Positions 29,392 to 38,913 of a DNA stretch of 64,000 nt are shown piece by piece (position 1 is the stretch's first letter; each line of letters begins with the position of its first letter). A model generated the notes under the pieces. It ran no database searches and had not been told where the DNA came from. It saw only the letters and a program-made list of their open reading frames with translations. Source of the stretch: AP-15 sp963799085 (lineage in GTDB: Bacteria > Pseudomonadota > Alphaproteobacteria > ATCC43930 > CGMCC-115725); assembly GCA_963799085.1 (NCBI GenBank), contig CAWCWA010000013.1, positions 186,001 to 250,000 on the forward strand, given 5' to 3'. The position numbers were made by a program, and so were the translations under genes.

Positions 29392-29565
29392 GTTGCGGCG
29401 TGTCGAGTGACGGCGGGTCGCGCCCCGGGCGTTCTAGCGGCGGCGCGGCGGCCCGGCAAGCCGGCCTGCGTCGCATTGTCGGCGTTGGCGCTAAAGGCTT
29501 TCCACGGCCCCGCTGGGCGGCTAACTATCGCTCGCCAGACGATTGATTAACCGAGGAAGAAACCC
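29392..29565. promoter_or_regulatory. Divergent intergenic region (MBOAT / SGNH)
   Basis: 174 bases separating the minus-strand MBOAT operon from the plus-strand SGNH pair. It must hold both promoters. No operator-like palindrome stands out. Confidence 0.4.
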
Positions 29566-30311
29566 GTGCGAAATTGCTGTGGGAGTTCCGCTCTTCGGCG
29601 GTTTGCGCCGGCGCTGTTGTGCCTGTGCCTTGCGGTCCTCGGGCAGCCTTCTTTCGCCCTGGCCGACGACGCGCCGCCGAAGCCCCGAATCGTCGTCTTC
29701 GGCGACAGCCAGGCGCAGGGTATTGCCGGCGGCATGAACCGGGTGCTGCTCGAATCGCCGCGCTTCAAGATTTTGAACCGCACCCATCCGGGCGCCGCCC
29801 TGGTGCATGGCGAGGCTCGGAATGGATCGATCCCATCCGCAAATTCGTCGCCTCGGAAAAGGCCGACATCGCCATCGTCATGTTCGGCGCCAACGACCGC
29901 CTCGACATCACCAACGCCGATAGCGGCAAATACCTGCACTTCAAGACCGACGCTTGGCGCGCCGAGTATGTCAGACGCGTCGATATGATCATGACCGCAC
30001 TCGCCGCCAGCGGCATGAAGGTGATCTGGTGCGGTAACCCGATCGCCCGCAGCGACGTCTATTCCTCCGACATGCATTACATCAACCAGATCTTCGCCGA
30101 GCGGGCGGAGCATTTCGGCTTTCAGTTCCTGCCGCTATGGGACATGACCGCAGACGATTCCGGCAAATACACCGCCTTCGGCAAGGATCTCGACGGCGTC
30201 ACCAAGCGGCTGCGGGCCGATGACGGCATCCATTTCACCAGTGTCGGCTACCAGCTGGTCGCGGAGAAGATCATCGATCTGATCCCGCCGAACGCCGCCG
30301 ATGGCAAATGA
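29566..30311 (+). CDS. SGNH/GDSL hydrolase, periplasmic (frameshifted)
   Basis: The signal peptide (FAPALLCLCLAVLGQPSFALA) is followed by block I with the catalytic serine (IVVFGDSQAQGIAGGM). The frame shifts near 29815, after ALVHGEA, and the rest continues one frame over: KADIAIVMFGANDRLDI (block III Asn) and DDGIHFTSVGYQLVAEKI (block V Asp and His). The restored length is about 248 residues. The layout fits DUF459/OpgC-type or AlgX-like SGNH esterases that transfer or remove acetyl groups on periplasmic polymers. It pairs with the divergent MBOAT gene. Confidence 0.85.
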
Positions 30312-31641
30312 GCGGGCGTCCGCGGCGATCGCGGTCGGCCTCCTTCTGGGCTCGCTGATCCTGGCGATGTGCGCGGCACCCGTTCCGCCGCCGATTGCCG
30401 GAAAGCCGCCGCCTCTGCCCACACCCGTTCTGCTGCTGCCCGATCGCGCCGGCGAACAACGCCTCTGGGGCGCGGCCGGATTGTCGCCGTTCTTCGTGGC
30501 GTTGGCGCGGACCGAAGACCGGCTATCACCGGCGCCGCTGCGCATCGTCCAGATCGGCGACAGCCACACCGCCGCCGACGCCTTCAGCGGCCAGATGCGC
30601 GAGGCATTCCAGACCCGCTACGGGCGCGCCGGCCGTGGCTGGCTGCCGGCGGGCGTGCCGTTCAAGTACTACAACCCGCGTCTCGTCTTCGTCAGCGAGG
30701 AGGGCTGGCGTCACGAGGGACCCACAAGCGGCGCGCCGCCCGAAGCGCTGGGGCTCGACGCGCTCGTTGCCGTCAACCGCGGCCGCCCCGCCCGCATGAG
30801 CCTCGAGAGCACGGAGCCCGCGGGCTTCGATCGCCTGGCGATCGAGTACGTGGCGCAGCCCGGTGGCGGGGATCTCGCGGTTGTCGTCGATGACAACGCG
30901 CCGAATTCGGCTCGCGACCGCGGCCGCCACGTCCCGCGCCGAGCGCAAGACGGTGTGGACCGGCGCCGGCGGCCACAATGTCGCCTTGTCGGCGGAGGGC
31001 GCGTCGCCGATGGCGCTGATCGGCTGGGCTGTCGAGCGCGCCGGCCGCGGCGTCATCTACGAGAACCACGGCACGATCGGCGCCCGCATATCGCTCCTCG
31101 GCCGGATCAACCCGGCGACGGTCGGCTACGAACTCGCCGACAGCCGTCCGGCGCTGATCGTCGTCGCGTTCGGCACCAATGAGGGCTTCGACGACACGCT
31201 CGACCCCATGCCTACGAGGCGATGTTCCGCAACAACGTCGCCCTCCTGCGGCAAAGCGCCCCCGAGGCCGCGATCCTTGTCGTCGGCCCGCCCGACGGCA
31301 ACCGGATCGGCAAATCCTGTAGCCGCGCCGAACGCCGCAACGCCGCCTGCGAAACCGCCGCCGCGGCGGACGCCTGCCTCTGGCACGAGCCGCCCTATCT
31401 CGCCGCCATCCGCCAGATCCAGAAGAAAGTCGCGGTGCGTGAAGGCTGAGCTTTCTGGGACTGGTCCCTGGCGATGGGCGGCGCCTGCAGCATCCACCAT
31501 TTCCTCGTCCGCGAGCCGCCCTGGGCCTTCCCCGATCACGTCCATCTGAACAAGGACGGCTACGCCGCCACCGCCGATGTCTTGTTTTTCGATCTGATCA
31601 ACGCCTATGAGCGCTGGAAGGCGAGTGTGGTCGGCAGCTGA
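30301..31641 (+). CDS. Second SGNH hydrolase, membrane-anchored (two frameshifts and an in-frame TGA)
   Basis: It starts MANERASAAIAVGLLLGSLI, with a signal or anchor helix, overlapping the previous stop. Block I is IVQIGDSHTAADAFSG. Near 30900 the frame shifts to KTVWTGAGGHNVALSAEGAS...IVVAFGTNEGFDD (block III), near 31207 it shifts again to FRNNVALLRQSAPEAAILVV, and at 31447-31449 TGA stands where TGG (Trp) is expected, before AFWDWSLAMGGACSIHHFLV. Block V FPDHVHLNKDGY retains the catalytic Asp/His. The full product would be about 446 residues. All catalytic blocks survive, so the breaks are probably sequence errors. Confidence 0.8.
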
Positions 31642-31656
31642 AGCGAGGAGGCCCCT

Positions 31657-32541
31657 ATGATCAAGCCCGTCAATTTCTACAGCGAAGGCGTAAAGCTGGC
31701 GGGCGACCTCTATTTCCCCGATGACCTCGCCGCCGGGCAGCGCCGCGCCGGCATCGTGCTCTGCCACGGCTATACCGGCGTGCGGAACATCTACCTGCCC
31801 GACAATGCCCGCGTGCTGAACGAGGCGGGCTATGTCGTGCTCAATTTCGACTACAAGGGCTGGGGCGACAGCGAGGGGCCGCGAACAAGGCTCGCCCCCT
31901 ACAGCCGCGTCGCCGACGCGCAGGCGGCACTGACCTTTCTCGCCGCCGAGCCCCAGGTCGATCCCGACCGTCTGGGGCTCTACGGCACCAGCTATGGCGG
32001 CGCCACCGGTGTCTGGGTCGCCGCGATCGATCCGCGCGTCCAGTGCACGGTCGCCGTCGTCGGCATCGGCAATGGTGCCCGCTGGATGAGGGGCGTGCGC
32101 CGGCCCGACGAGTATTTCGACCTCCTGCACCGCGCCGCCGCCGACCGCACCCGGCGCGCCTTGACCGGCAAGTCCGAATTCGTCCCGCGCGGCGAGATCC
32201 TGCTGCCCGACCGCAACTCGGCCGAGATCGGCGCCAAGGCGCGCGCCGGAAACCCCGCCGCCGTCACCGAAGTGCCGCTCGAATATGTCGACGACACACT
32301 GGGCTTCAATCCGGAGTGGGTCGTCGACCAAATGCCGCGGCCGATCATGTTCATCACGACCGACAACGACCGTCTCGTGCCGCCCGCCGAAAGCGAAGCC
32401 CTCTACGCCCGCGCCGGCAACCCCAAGCGCCTCGTCATCCTCCAAGGCTGGGGTCATTACGAAATTTACGAAGGCGAAGCCTTCCGCCAGGTAATGACCG
32501 CCGCCACCGACTGGTACACCCAATACCTCCCGCCCCGCTGA
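31657..32541 (+). CDS. Alpha/beta hydrolase
   Basis: A 294-residue intact alpha/beta hydrolase without a signal peptide. The nucleophile elbow GTSYGG has Ser112, the oxyanion region is CHGYTGVR (about residues 36-43), an acid lies in ITTDNDRLVPP, and the histidine is in GWGHYEIYEG near the C-terminus. It resembles the dienelactone hydrolase/CocE-like peptidase S15 group. A GAGGAGG ribosome-binding site sits before ATG 31657. It begins 16 bases after the SGNH gene, so it may be part of that operon. Substrate unknown. Confidence 0.86.
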   Translation: MIKPVNFYSEGVKLAGDLYFPDDLAAGQRRAGIVLCHGYTGVRNIYLPDNARVLNEAGYVVLNFDYKGWGDSEGPRTRLAPYSRVADAQAALTFLAAEPQVDPDRLGLYGTSYGGATGVWVAAIDPRVQCTVAVVGIGNGARWMRGVRRPDEYFDLLHRAAADRTRRALTGKSEFVPRGEILLPDRNSAEIGAKARAGNPAAVTEVPLEYVDDTLGFNPEWVVDQMPRPIMFITTDNDRLVPPAESEALYARAGNPKRLVILQGWGHYEIYEGEAFRQVMTAATDWYTQYLPPR

Positions 32542-32554
32542 CCCGGCCACGGCG

Positions 32555-32780
32555 CCTTCGAGGATGCGAGAGCCCCGTCGTCTTCCCGGCGAAAGCCGGG
32601 ACCCATCCCTCCGCCGCGCCGGGCTGCCCCGGCAATCGCAATCCGCAGCCACCGTGGAAAGGCTCGCGCCGCGGATCGGTAGACCCCGGCTTCCGCCGGG
32701 AAGACGAGCAAATGAGTAACCGCTACAAAGGCCCCGCTTTGCCCGGGCTTGACCCGGGCATCCGAACGGTTTTGCCGCCG
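32555..32780. repeat. Palindromic intergenic repeats (REP-like)
   Basis: This region contains short GC palindromes: cccggcgaaagccggg near 32587, ccggcttccgccgg near 32686 and gcccgggcttgacccgggc near 32740. Arrays of such hairpins are common between alphaproteobacterial genes. They may also act as transcript-end structures for the hydrolase gene. Confidence 0.7.
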
Positions 32781-32907
32781 CACCATCGTGGTCCAAGCCA
32801 AATGTGAATAGGAACTTCTCTATCGGGACACTAGTTAAATTCGCGCTGCGCCGCGGCGGTGGATATGCGTAAGATTAAGAGCGACGGCCTGCGAGGGATG
32901 GCGACCG

Positions 32908-34202
32908 ATGCCGAATGTCGAACCCAATTGTTTGTCGGCGACCGACATCGTGCGGCGGATCGAAGGGGCCGAACTGACCGCCGAGGCGGTTGTGGCGAGC
33001 TGTCTCGAACGCATCGCCGAGCGCGAGCCGGTGGTGCGCGCCTGGGCATATCTGGCCGAGGAGGCGGCGCTGGTCCAGGCCCGGGCGTTTGACAAGGCCG
33101 GGCGGCGAGCGCGTCTCGGGGCGTGCCGTTCGCGCTGAAGGACATTTTCGATGCCGCGCACATGCCGGCCGGCTACGGGTCGCGGATTTATACCGGCTGG
33201 CGGCCGCCCTGGGATGCGAGCGCGGTGGCCTTGCCGAAGGCGGCGGGCGGCATCCTGCTCGGCAAGACGGTCACGACCGAATTCGCCAACCGCTATCCGG
33301 GCCCGACCTCGAACCCCTATGACCCGGCCTTCACGCCGGGCGGCTCGTCGAGCGGATCGGCAGCAGCGGTTGCCGATTTCATGGTGCCGCTGGCGATCGG
33401 CACCCAGACCGCGGGATCGGTATTGCGGCCGGCGGCCTATTGCGGCGTCGTCGGGTTCAAGCCGAGCTTTGGCCTCTTTCCGCCGGGAGGCATGAAGATC
33501 AACACCGAGACCCTGGACACGGTCGGGATCATGGCGCGCTCGGTCGCGGATATCGCGCTCTTCCGCCCGGCGATGATGGCCATACCTTACGAGGCCCCGA
33601 CGATGCCGGAAAGCCCGCCCAAGCTCGGCCTCTGCCGCGGCCCGCATTGGGACGAGGCCGAGCCCGAGGGGCGCGCGGCGCTCGAAGCCGCTGCTGCGCG
33701 TCTTGAAGCGGCCGGGGCCAAAATCAGCGACGCGGTGCTGCCCCCCGAATGCGCCCAATGCGACGACATCCAGCAGACCCTCGGCGCGTTCGAGGGACTG
33801 CGCAACCATATGCCCGAACTTTACCGCCACGAGCCGTTGCTCAGCCAGAGGCTGCGTGAGCAGAAGATTGCACTCGGGCGGAAATTGACCCTGGACCAGT
33901 TCCGGACCGCCTGCCGCAAGGCCGAGAAGGCGCGGGAAGCCGCCCGGGAATGGGCGGCGGGCTTTGATGCGATCCTAACCCTGCCGGCCCCGGGCCAGGC
34001 GCCGCGCGGGCTTGGCGATACCGGTTCGGCGGTGTTCAACGCAATCTGGACGCAGCTTTATATGCCGTGCCTGAGCTTGCCCGCCGGCAAGGGTCCCGCC
34101 GGCTTGCCGGTCGGGGTTCAGCTGGTCGGCCAGCGCCACGACGACGCGAAACTGCTGGCGATCGGTCTCTGGGTGGAGCGCCGGTTGGGAGGCATGCAAT
34201 GA
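32908..34202 (+). CDS. Amidase signature enzyme 1 (frameshifted)
   Basis: Amidase-signature hydrolase of about 431 residues. The N-terminus MPNVEPNCLSATDIVRRIEG lies in one frame until about 33100; the rest continues from VPFALKDIFDAAHMPAGYGS, which holds the catalytic lysine. The Ser-cisSer-Lys triad region is visible at TPGGSSSGSAAAVADF and GTQTAGSVLRPAAYCGVVGF. One indel only. The stop overlaps the ATG of the next amidase (ATGA), so the two are translationally coupled. Specificity cannot be inferred. Confidence 0.87.
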
Positions 34203-35470
34203 GCGGCGCCGAACGCTTGACCGCCAGCGGGGCGGTCGCCCGTCTCGGAGCCGGCAGCCTGAGCGCCGAGACCCTGGTGCGCGATTGCCTCGACCGCGCG
34301 CAATCCCGCGCCGCGGTCAAGGCCTGGGTCTGGCTCGACCCGGAACTGGCGTTGCAGCAGGCCCGCGCCGCCGACCGCGACGGCAGGCCGGGTCTGCTGA
34401 AGGGCCTGCCGGTCGGGGTCAAGGACGTGATCGACACCTACGACATGCCGACCCAGCACGGCTCGCCGATCTACAAGGGCAACCGGCCCTTTGCCGACGC
34501 CGCCTGTGTGGCGCTGACGCGAGAGGCGGGCGGCGTCATTCTCGGCAAGACGGTGACGACCGAATTCGCCAACCGTCATCCGCGCGAGACCGTGCATCCG
34601 CTGAACTCGGCGCATACACCCGGGGGCTCCTCGAGCGGCACGGCCGCAGCGGTCGCCGATTTCCAGGCGCCGGTCGGGTTCGGCACGCAGACCGGGGGGT
34701 CGACGATCCGGCCGGCCGCGTTCTGCGGGGTCATCGGCTACAAGCCTTCTTTCGGCGAGTTCAGCCGGGTCGGCATCAAGATGCAGTGCCACAACCTCGA
34801 CACGCTCGGGCTGATCTGCCGCAGCCTCGACGATATCGCGCTGATGCGCGCAGCGCTGCAGGTGCAGCCCCGCCACGCGGTTGACCGCTTTTCCGCGGCA
34901 CCGCGCATCGGCTTCTGCCGCACCCCAGCCTGGGACCATGCCGAACCGCAGACGCAGGCTCTCCTCGAACGCGCCGCCTCGCGGCTCGCCGCTGCGGGTG
35001 CGAGCGTCAAGGAGGCGGCGCCGGTCCCGGCCAACGTCCTCGAATTGCAGCATCGGATCTTCGCCTTTGAGGCGGCGCGCAACTACGCCTACGAGTACGA
35101 GGTCCACGGCGATAGCCTCAGCCCGGCGCTGCGCGACGGACTGCTCAAGCCCGGTCGGGAAATGCCGCTTTCGCACTATGTCGAGGCGATCGAGGCGGCG
35201 GAGACATTCCGCGCCCAACTTGACGATGCCTTCACCGAGTTCGACGCCTTGCTTGCGCCGAGTGCCGTCGGCGAAGCACCCGAAGGCCTCGGTTCGACCG
35301 GCGACGCGCGCTTCAACGCTATCTGGACATTGGCGTGGGCGCCTTGCGTGACCTTGCCGGCGGGAACCGGCGGCAGGGGGCTCCCGCTCGGCGTCCAACT
35401 CATCGGGCGACGTTTCGCCGACGAAGCGCTGCTCGACGCCGCGGCCTGGGTCGAAGCGCGACTAAACTAA
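34199..35470 (+). CDS. Amidase signature enzyme 2
   Basis: A 423-residue intact amidase-signature protein starting MSGAERLTASGAVARLGAGS. Catalytic lysine in LPVGVKDVIDTYDMPTQHGS; serines in TPGGSSSGTAAAVADF and GTQTGGSTIRPAAFCGVIGY. It is a close relative of the preceding amidase, as expected for a tandem duplication, but the central helical part differs. The start is set by the ATGA overlap; a longer upstream frame is a shadow of the first amidase. The pair may form a heteromer or act on related amides. Confidence 0.9.
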   Translation: MSGAERLTASGAVARLGAGSLSAETLVRDCLDRAQSRAAVKAWVWLDPELALQQARAADRDGRPGLLKGLPVGVKDVIDTYDMPTQHGSPIYKGNRPFADAACVALTREAGGVILGKTVTTEFANRHPRETVHPLNSAHTPGGSSSGTAAAVADFQAPVGFGTQTGGSTIRPAAFCGVIGYKPSFGEFSRVGIKMQCHNLDTLGLICRSLDDIALMRAALQVQPRHAVDRFSAAPRIGFCRTPAWDHAEPQTQALLERAASRLAAAGASVKEAAPVPANVLELQHRIFAFEAARNYAYEYEVHGDSLSPALRDGLLKPGREMPLSHYVEAIEAAETFRAQLDDAFTEFDALLAPSAVGEAPEGLGSTGDARFNAIWTLAWAPCVTLPAGTGGRGLPLGVQLIGRRFADEALLDAAAWVEARLN

Positions 35471-35507
35471 GAGTTCTTTGACAAGCCAACCAAAGGAAGG
35501 AGACAAC

Positions 35508-35835
35508 ATGATTTACGAACTTCGCGTGTATCATTGCATCCCCGGGCGCCTGCCGGATCTGCTGAAGCGCTTTGATACGATCACATTGAATATCTGGAAG
35601 CGGCATGGCATCGAGCAGGCCGGGTTCTGGACCACGGTGATCGGCGAGTCGAGCCAGACCCTCTACTACTTCCTGAAATGGGAATTCGCTCGCCGACCGC
35701 GAAAAGAAATGGGCGGCGTTCCAGGCTGACCCGGAATGGAACAGCGCTCGGGCCGAGACTGAAAAGAACGGCGCGATCGTCGCACGTGTCGATAACCAGA
35801 TCCTGCAGCCAACGAACTTCTCGTCAGTGAAATAA
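35508..35835 (+). CDS. NIPSNAP-family protein (frameshifted)
   Basis: About 108 residues. MIYELRVYHCIPGRLPDLLK begins the ferredoxin-like NIPSNAP fold, with HGIEQAGFWTTVIGES and LYYFLKWE. The frame shifts near 35685 and continues LADREKKWAAFQADPEWNSA to the end FSSVK. A strong AAGGAAGGAG ribosome-binding site precedes ATG 35508. NIPSNAP proteins are small, often encoded beside catabolic enzymes, and of unclear function. It lies 37 bases after the second amidase, probably in the same operon. Confidence 0.84.
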
Positions 35836-35837
35836 TT

Positions 35838-35907
35838 TTCACCACAGAGGCACAGAGTTCACAGAGAAGGAGCATTTCTCTCTGTGTTCTCGGCGCCTCT
35901 GTAGTAA
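35838..35907. repeat. Long imperfect palindrome (ccacagaggcacagag type)
   Basis: The left arm ccacagaggcacagagttca and right arm ctctctgtgttctcggcgcctctgt fold onto each other around a short centre (aaggagcatttct). This matches a hairpin repeat seen between genes in many bacterial genomes. It lies between the NIPSNAP and GYD genes and could also terminate or stabilise transcripts. Confidence 0.7.
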
Positions 35908-35927
35908 TCAATGGGTTGACACTCGCG

Positions 35928-35937
35928 AAGGAGGTGA
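35928..35937 (+). promoter_or_regulatory. Very strong Shine-Dalgarno for the GYD gene
   Basis: aaggaggtga lies directly before ATG 35940 and is an almost full complement to the 16S 3' end, though the spacing is short. It decides the start codon. Confidence 0.75.
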
Positions 35938-35939
35938 TA

Positions 35940-36275
35940 ATGGCGATTTTCATTTTACAGGGACGCTTCACGAGCCAATATGTTAAAAATGGGATCGCCG
36001 CACCAGAAGATCGGCATGCCGCGATGTCTCGGCTATGCGAGCAGGTGGGCGGCAGGCTGATCAGCTTGTACTACACGCTCGGACAATACGATTTTGCTCT
36101 GATCTCAGAGATGCCTGATGGACAATCCGCAGCGGTGCTGCCGTTGGTAGTCTCTGCTGGCGGCGCTGTCACTGATGCAGTCACAACCCAAGCGTTTACC
36201 ACCGCTGAGGGCAAGGAGCTCTTCGAACGCGCGGGAAAGATTGTCGGGTCGTATAAGCCGATGGGAGCCTCCTGA
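35940..36275 (+). CDS. GYD-domain protein
   Basis: A 111-residue protein starting MAIFILQGRFTSQYVKNGIA. The GYD family pattern is seen at GGRLISLYYTLGQYDFALISEMPD (G-Y-D as GQYD) and the C-terminal AFTTAEGKELFERAGKI. These are small ferredoxin-like proteins of unknown function, often beside catabolic genes. Composition is less GC-rich than its neighbours, which with the adjoining palindrome hints at separate acquisition. Confidence 0.85.
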   Translation: MAIFILQGRFTSQYVKNGIAAPEDRHAAMSRLCEQVGGRLISLYYTLGQYDFALISEMPDGQSAAVLPLVVSAGGAVTDAVTTQAFTTAEGKELFERAGKIVGSYKPMGAS

Positions 36276-36333
36276 GGCGAATTGTCGGCGCCGGCCCCTT
36301 GAGCGAGGCCGTCTCGACTAAACGGGTGGCCGA

Positions 36334-37614
36334 TCAACCCGTGAACAGCTTCTCGAACCCCGCCCAGCACGCATCGTAATCGCGCTGCAAGGCCGGGGTT
36401 TCGAGCGCAAAGCGGGTCGGGTGGACAATGAACCGCGTCTCGAACATGAAGGCAAGCGTGTCCGCAATCTTCTGCGGCGTAAGCTCGGCCGCACTCGCCT
36501 TTTCCCACGTCGCCGCGTCGGGGCCGTGCGCGGCCATGCAATTGTGCAAGGAGGCGCCGCCCGGCGCGAAGCCTTCGGCCTTGGCGTCGTAGACGCCGTG
36601 AACAGCCCCATGAACTCGCTCATGACGTTGCGGTGGAACCAGGGCGGGCGGAACGTGTGCTCGGCCACCATCCAGCGCGGCGGAAAGATCACGAAATCGC
36701 AATTGGCCGTGCCCGGAGTTTCGCTCGGGCTGTCAGCACGGTGAAGATCGACGGGTCGGGATGGTCGAAGCTGACCGTGCCGAGCGTGTTGAACCGCGCC
36801 AGATCGTATTTGTAGGGCGCGTAATTGCCGTGCCAGGCGACGACGTCGAAGCGGCGAATGGTCGAATCGGTGGCCCATAGATTTCCGCGAACTTCGCTAT
36901 GACTTCGCACGGCTCGTCCCGGTCCTCGAAGGCGGCGGCGGGGGTCAGAAAGTCGCGCGGATTGGCGAGGCCGTTCGAGCCGATCGGACCTAGTTCCGGC
37001 AGGCCGAAGAGCCGTCCATAATTCTCGCAGACATAGCCGCGCGCCTGGCCGTCGGGCAGCGCGACGCGGAAGCGGACGCCGCGCGGGATCACGGCGATCT
37101 CGCCCGGCCCGGCGACGAGGCGGCCGAATTCGGTGGTCAGCTGCAAGCGCCCCTGTTGCGGCACGAGCAGCAATTCGCCATCGGCATTATAGAAGGCGCG
37201 GCCGGTCATCGGTGCGGTCGCGCGATAGATATGGATGCCGATGCCGCTGCCCATGGCGGCGTCGCCGTTGCCGCCCATCGTGACGAGGCCGTCGACGAAA
37301 TCTGTAGGCTTATCGGGGTAGGGCAGCGGGTCCCAGCGGAGCCGGTCGGGCGGCGCCGGCGCCTCGTTGAATGGCGAGGTCCGCAACAGCCGGTTGTCGA
37401 TCCGGCGGTAGGCCGGATGGGACGCGGAAGGCCGGATTCGGTAGAGCCAGGAGCGACGGTTTTCGGCCCGCGGCGCGGTGAAGGGCGTTCCCGAAATCTG
37501 CTCCGTGTAGAGGCCGAACGGCGGCCTCTGCGGCGTGTTCTGACCCTGCGGCAGAGCCCCCGGCAATGCCTCGCTCGCCTGCTCGTTGGCAAAACCCGAT
37601 AGATAGCGCTCCAT
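36334..37614 (-). CDS. hmgA: Homogentisate 1,2-dioxygenase (three frameshifts)
   Basis: Non-haem Fe(II) ring-cleaving enzyme that converts homogentisate to maleylacetoacetate in tyrosine and phenylalanine breakdown. It starts MERYLSGFANEQASEALPGA, the standard N-terminus. The frame shifts near 36885 (into GNLWATDSTIRRFDVVAWHG), near 36735 (into SETPGTANCDFVIFPPRW) and near 36605 (into GVYDAKAEGFAPGGASLHNC). The metal ligands HRNVMSEF (His, Glu) and the ASLHNCMAAHGPD histidine are present. The restored length of about 427 residues is normal. EthD gene follows immediately upstream on the same strand. Confidence 0.9.
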
Positions 37615-37621
37615 GACGCTC

Positions 37622-37966
37622 TCACCCGGGCGAGACCGGAATGATCACCTTTTCCTCGACGACGAAGCTTTTGATCCGGCCGATGAACAGGGCGCCGTCG
37701 GCATGCAGCCGCTTGGCCTCGGCTGTGGCGTTGGCGCGGTCCATCGCCGCGCGGTCGTCGTACCAGAGTTCGGCCACACCGTCGATTTCGACATCGGTGG
37801 TGGGGATGTCGGGGCGGGTGCGCTCCTCGATGATGTGCGACTGCACATAGCGGCGCACGCCCGGCACGGCATGAGCGAGCGGCGCATGGATTTCGAACCA
37901 ATGCTTGACGAACTCTTCATGCGTCAGCCCCGCCTTGCGGGTCAGCAATCCGATGCTTTTGATCAT
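37622..37966 (-). CDS. EthD-domain protein
   Basis: A 114-residue EthD-family protein: MIKSIGLLTRKAGLTHEEFV then HWFEIHAPLAHAVPGVRRYV, a central GVAELWYDD and the C-terminal VVEEKVIIP. The fold is a dimeric alpha+beta barrel; members act in ring or lactone chemistry or have accessory roles in catabolic operons. Seven bases separate its stop from the hmgA start, so the two are one operon, with EthD first. Confidence 0.88.
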   Translation of the reverse strand: MIKSIGLLTRKAGLTHEEFVKHWFEIHAPLAHAVPGVRRYVQSHIIEERTRPDIPTTDVEIDGVAELWYDDRAAMDRANATAEAKRLHADGALFIGRIKSFVVEEKVIIPVSPG

Positions 37967-38058
37967 GGGCGTTTCCTTCGCTGAAGGCGGCGAGCCTCGC
38001 CTCCCGGTCCGCGATCATGATACCGTTGGTCAAAGCGGCAAAGAGCGAGGATCGGTCA

Positions 38059-38800
38059 ATGGATCTAACGCCCGTTCGAGAGCAGGCAATCGAGGCGACG
38101 ACGCGCTTTTTCTGGGAGAGGGACGGCGTCGTTCCGGAGGAGGACAGCGAGGAGTGGGAGAAGGAATATCGGCGTCAGTTTGAGCTGGCAAAACAGCGAG
38201 CACGCGGCGCCCGAAGCCGCCGCCCCGCCACGGCAGCCAGAACTCGATCAGAGCGGCTGGGCCGAACTGACCGGTCCGCCGACGCAGATCCGATGGGCCG
38301 CCGCACTGCGCGCCGAGCGGATCAGGGAAATTTCCGAACGCGGCGTGCGGGAATGGCTCGCCACGACCTGGACGCGCTCGAAGAGCTGGCTCGACACCCG
38401 CGACCTCCCGACCCCGGTCTTTTTGCAGCGGATCCGCCCGCACTATCTGGAATACCGCAAACAGGCCGACGAGCGGGCGCGGATCGAAGCCGCCGAGCAG
38501 CAGGCGAAGGCGGCCGCCGCCGAAGACTTCCGGCAACGAGTCGAGGCGGCAGGCATCACCGTCGAAGGGTTGATCGAGCTGATCGACATCGCGGAGCGTT
38601 TGCCCGCCGTCCCGATCCGGACGAAGCTCGTCGAACTCGACGCCGAAGGGCGCAATCTGCGCGTCTTTGAGACCGATGATTCGGCGGTATTGATGGTTCT
38701 GGAGAAAGCCGCAGACGGACGCAGCGAATACGGCATCGAGCGCGACGAGGGTCTGGTTGCCGATCTCGCCCTCTTTGCCCGGGCCCTCGAGCTCTCGTAA
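38059..38800 (+). CDS. Hypothetical protein with coiled-coil (frameshifted)
   Basis: About 247 residues. MDLTPVREQAIEATTRFFWE opens one frame, which shifts near 38190 to LDQSGWAELTGPPTQIRWAA and ends FARALELS. The middle (about residues 125-165) is a charged helical stretch rich in A, E, R and Q, likely coiled coil. No family is recognised. The start MDLTP follows a weak ribosome-binding site. Divergent from the EthD/hmgA operon. Confidence 0.6.
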
Positions 38801-38913
38801 CGGCGGGACTGACCGCCGCAAGATATCCGCTGCTCACTTGTCGGCCAAAATCGGGCAGTATCCTCGCTCGGGAGAAGAAGTATCTTTATTCGTCAGCTGA
38901 TCAGGAAAATCCG

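Noticed and set aside
31126..32796. 556-residue minus-strand ORF
   Set aside because: It is the antisense of the alpha/beta hydrolase and SGNH genes. Its length comes only from high GC.
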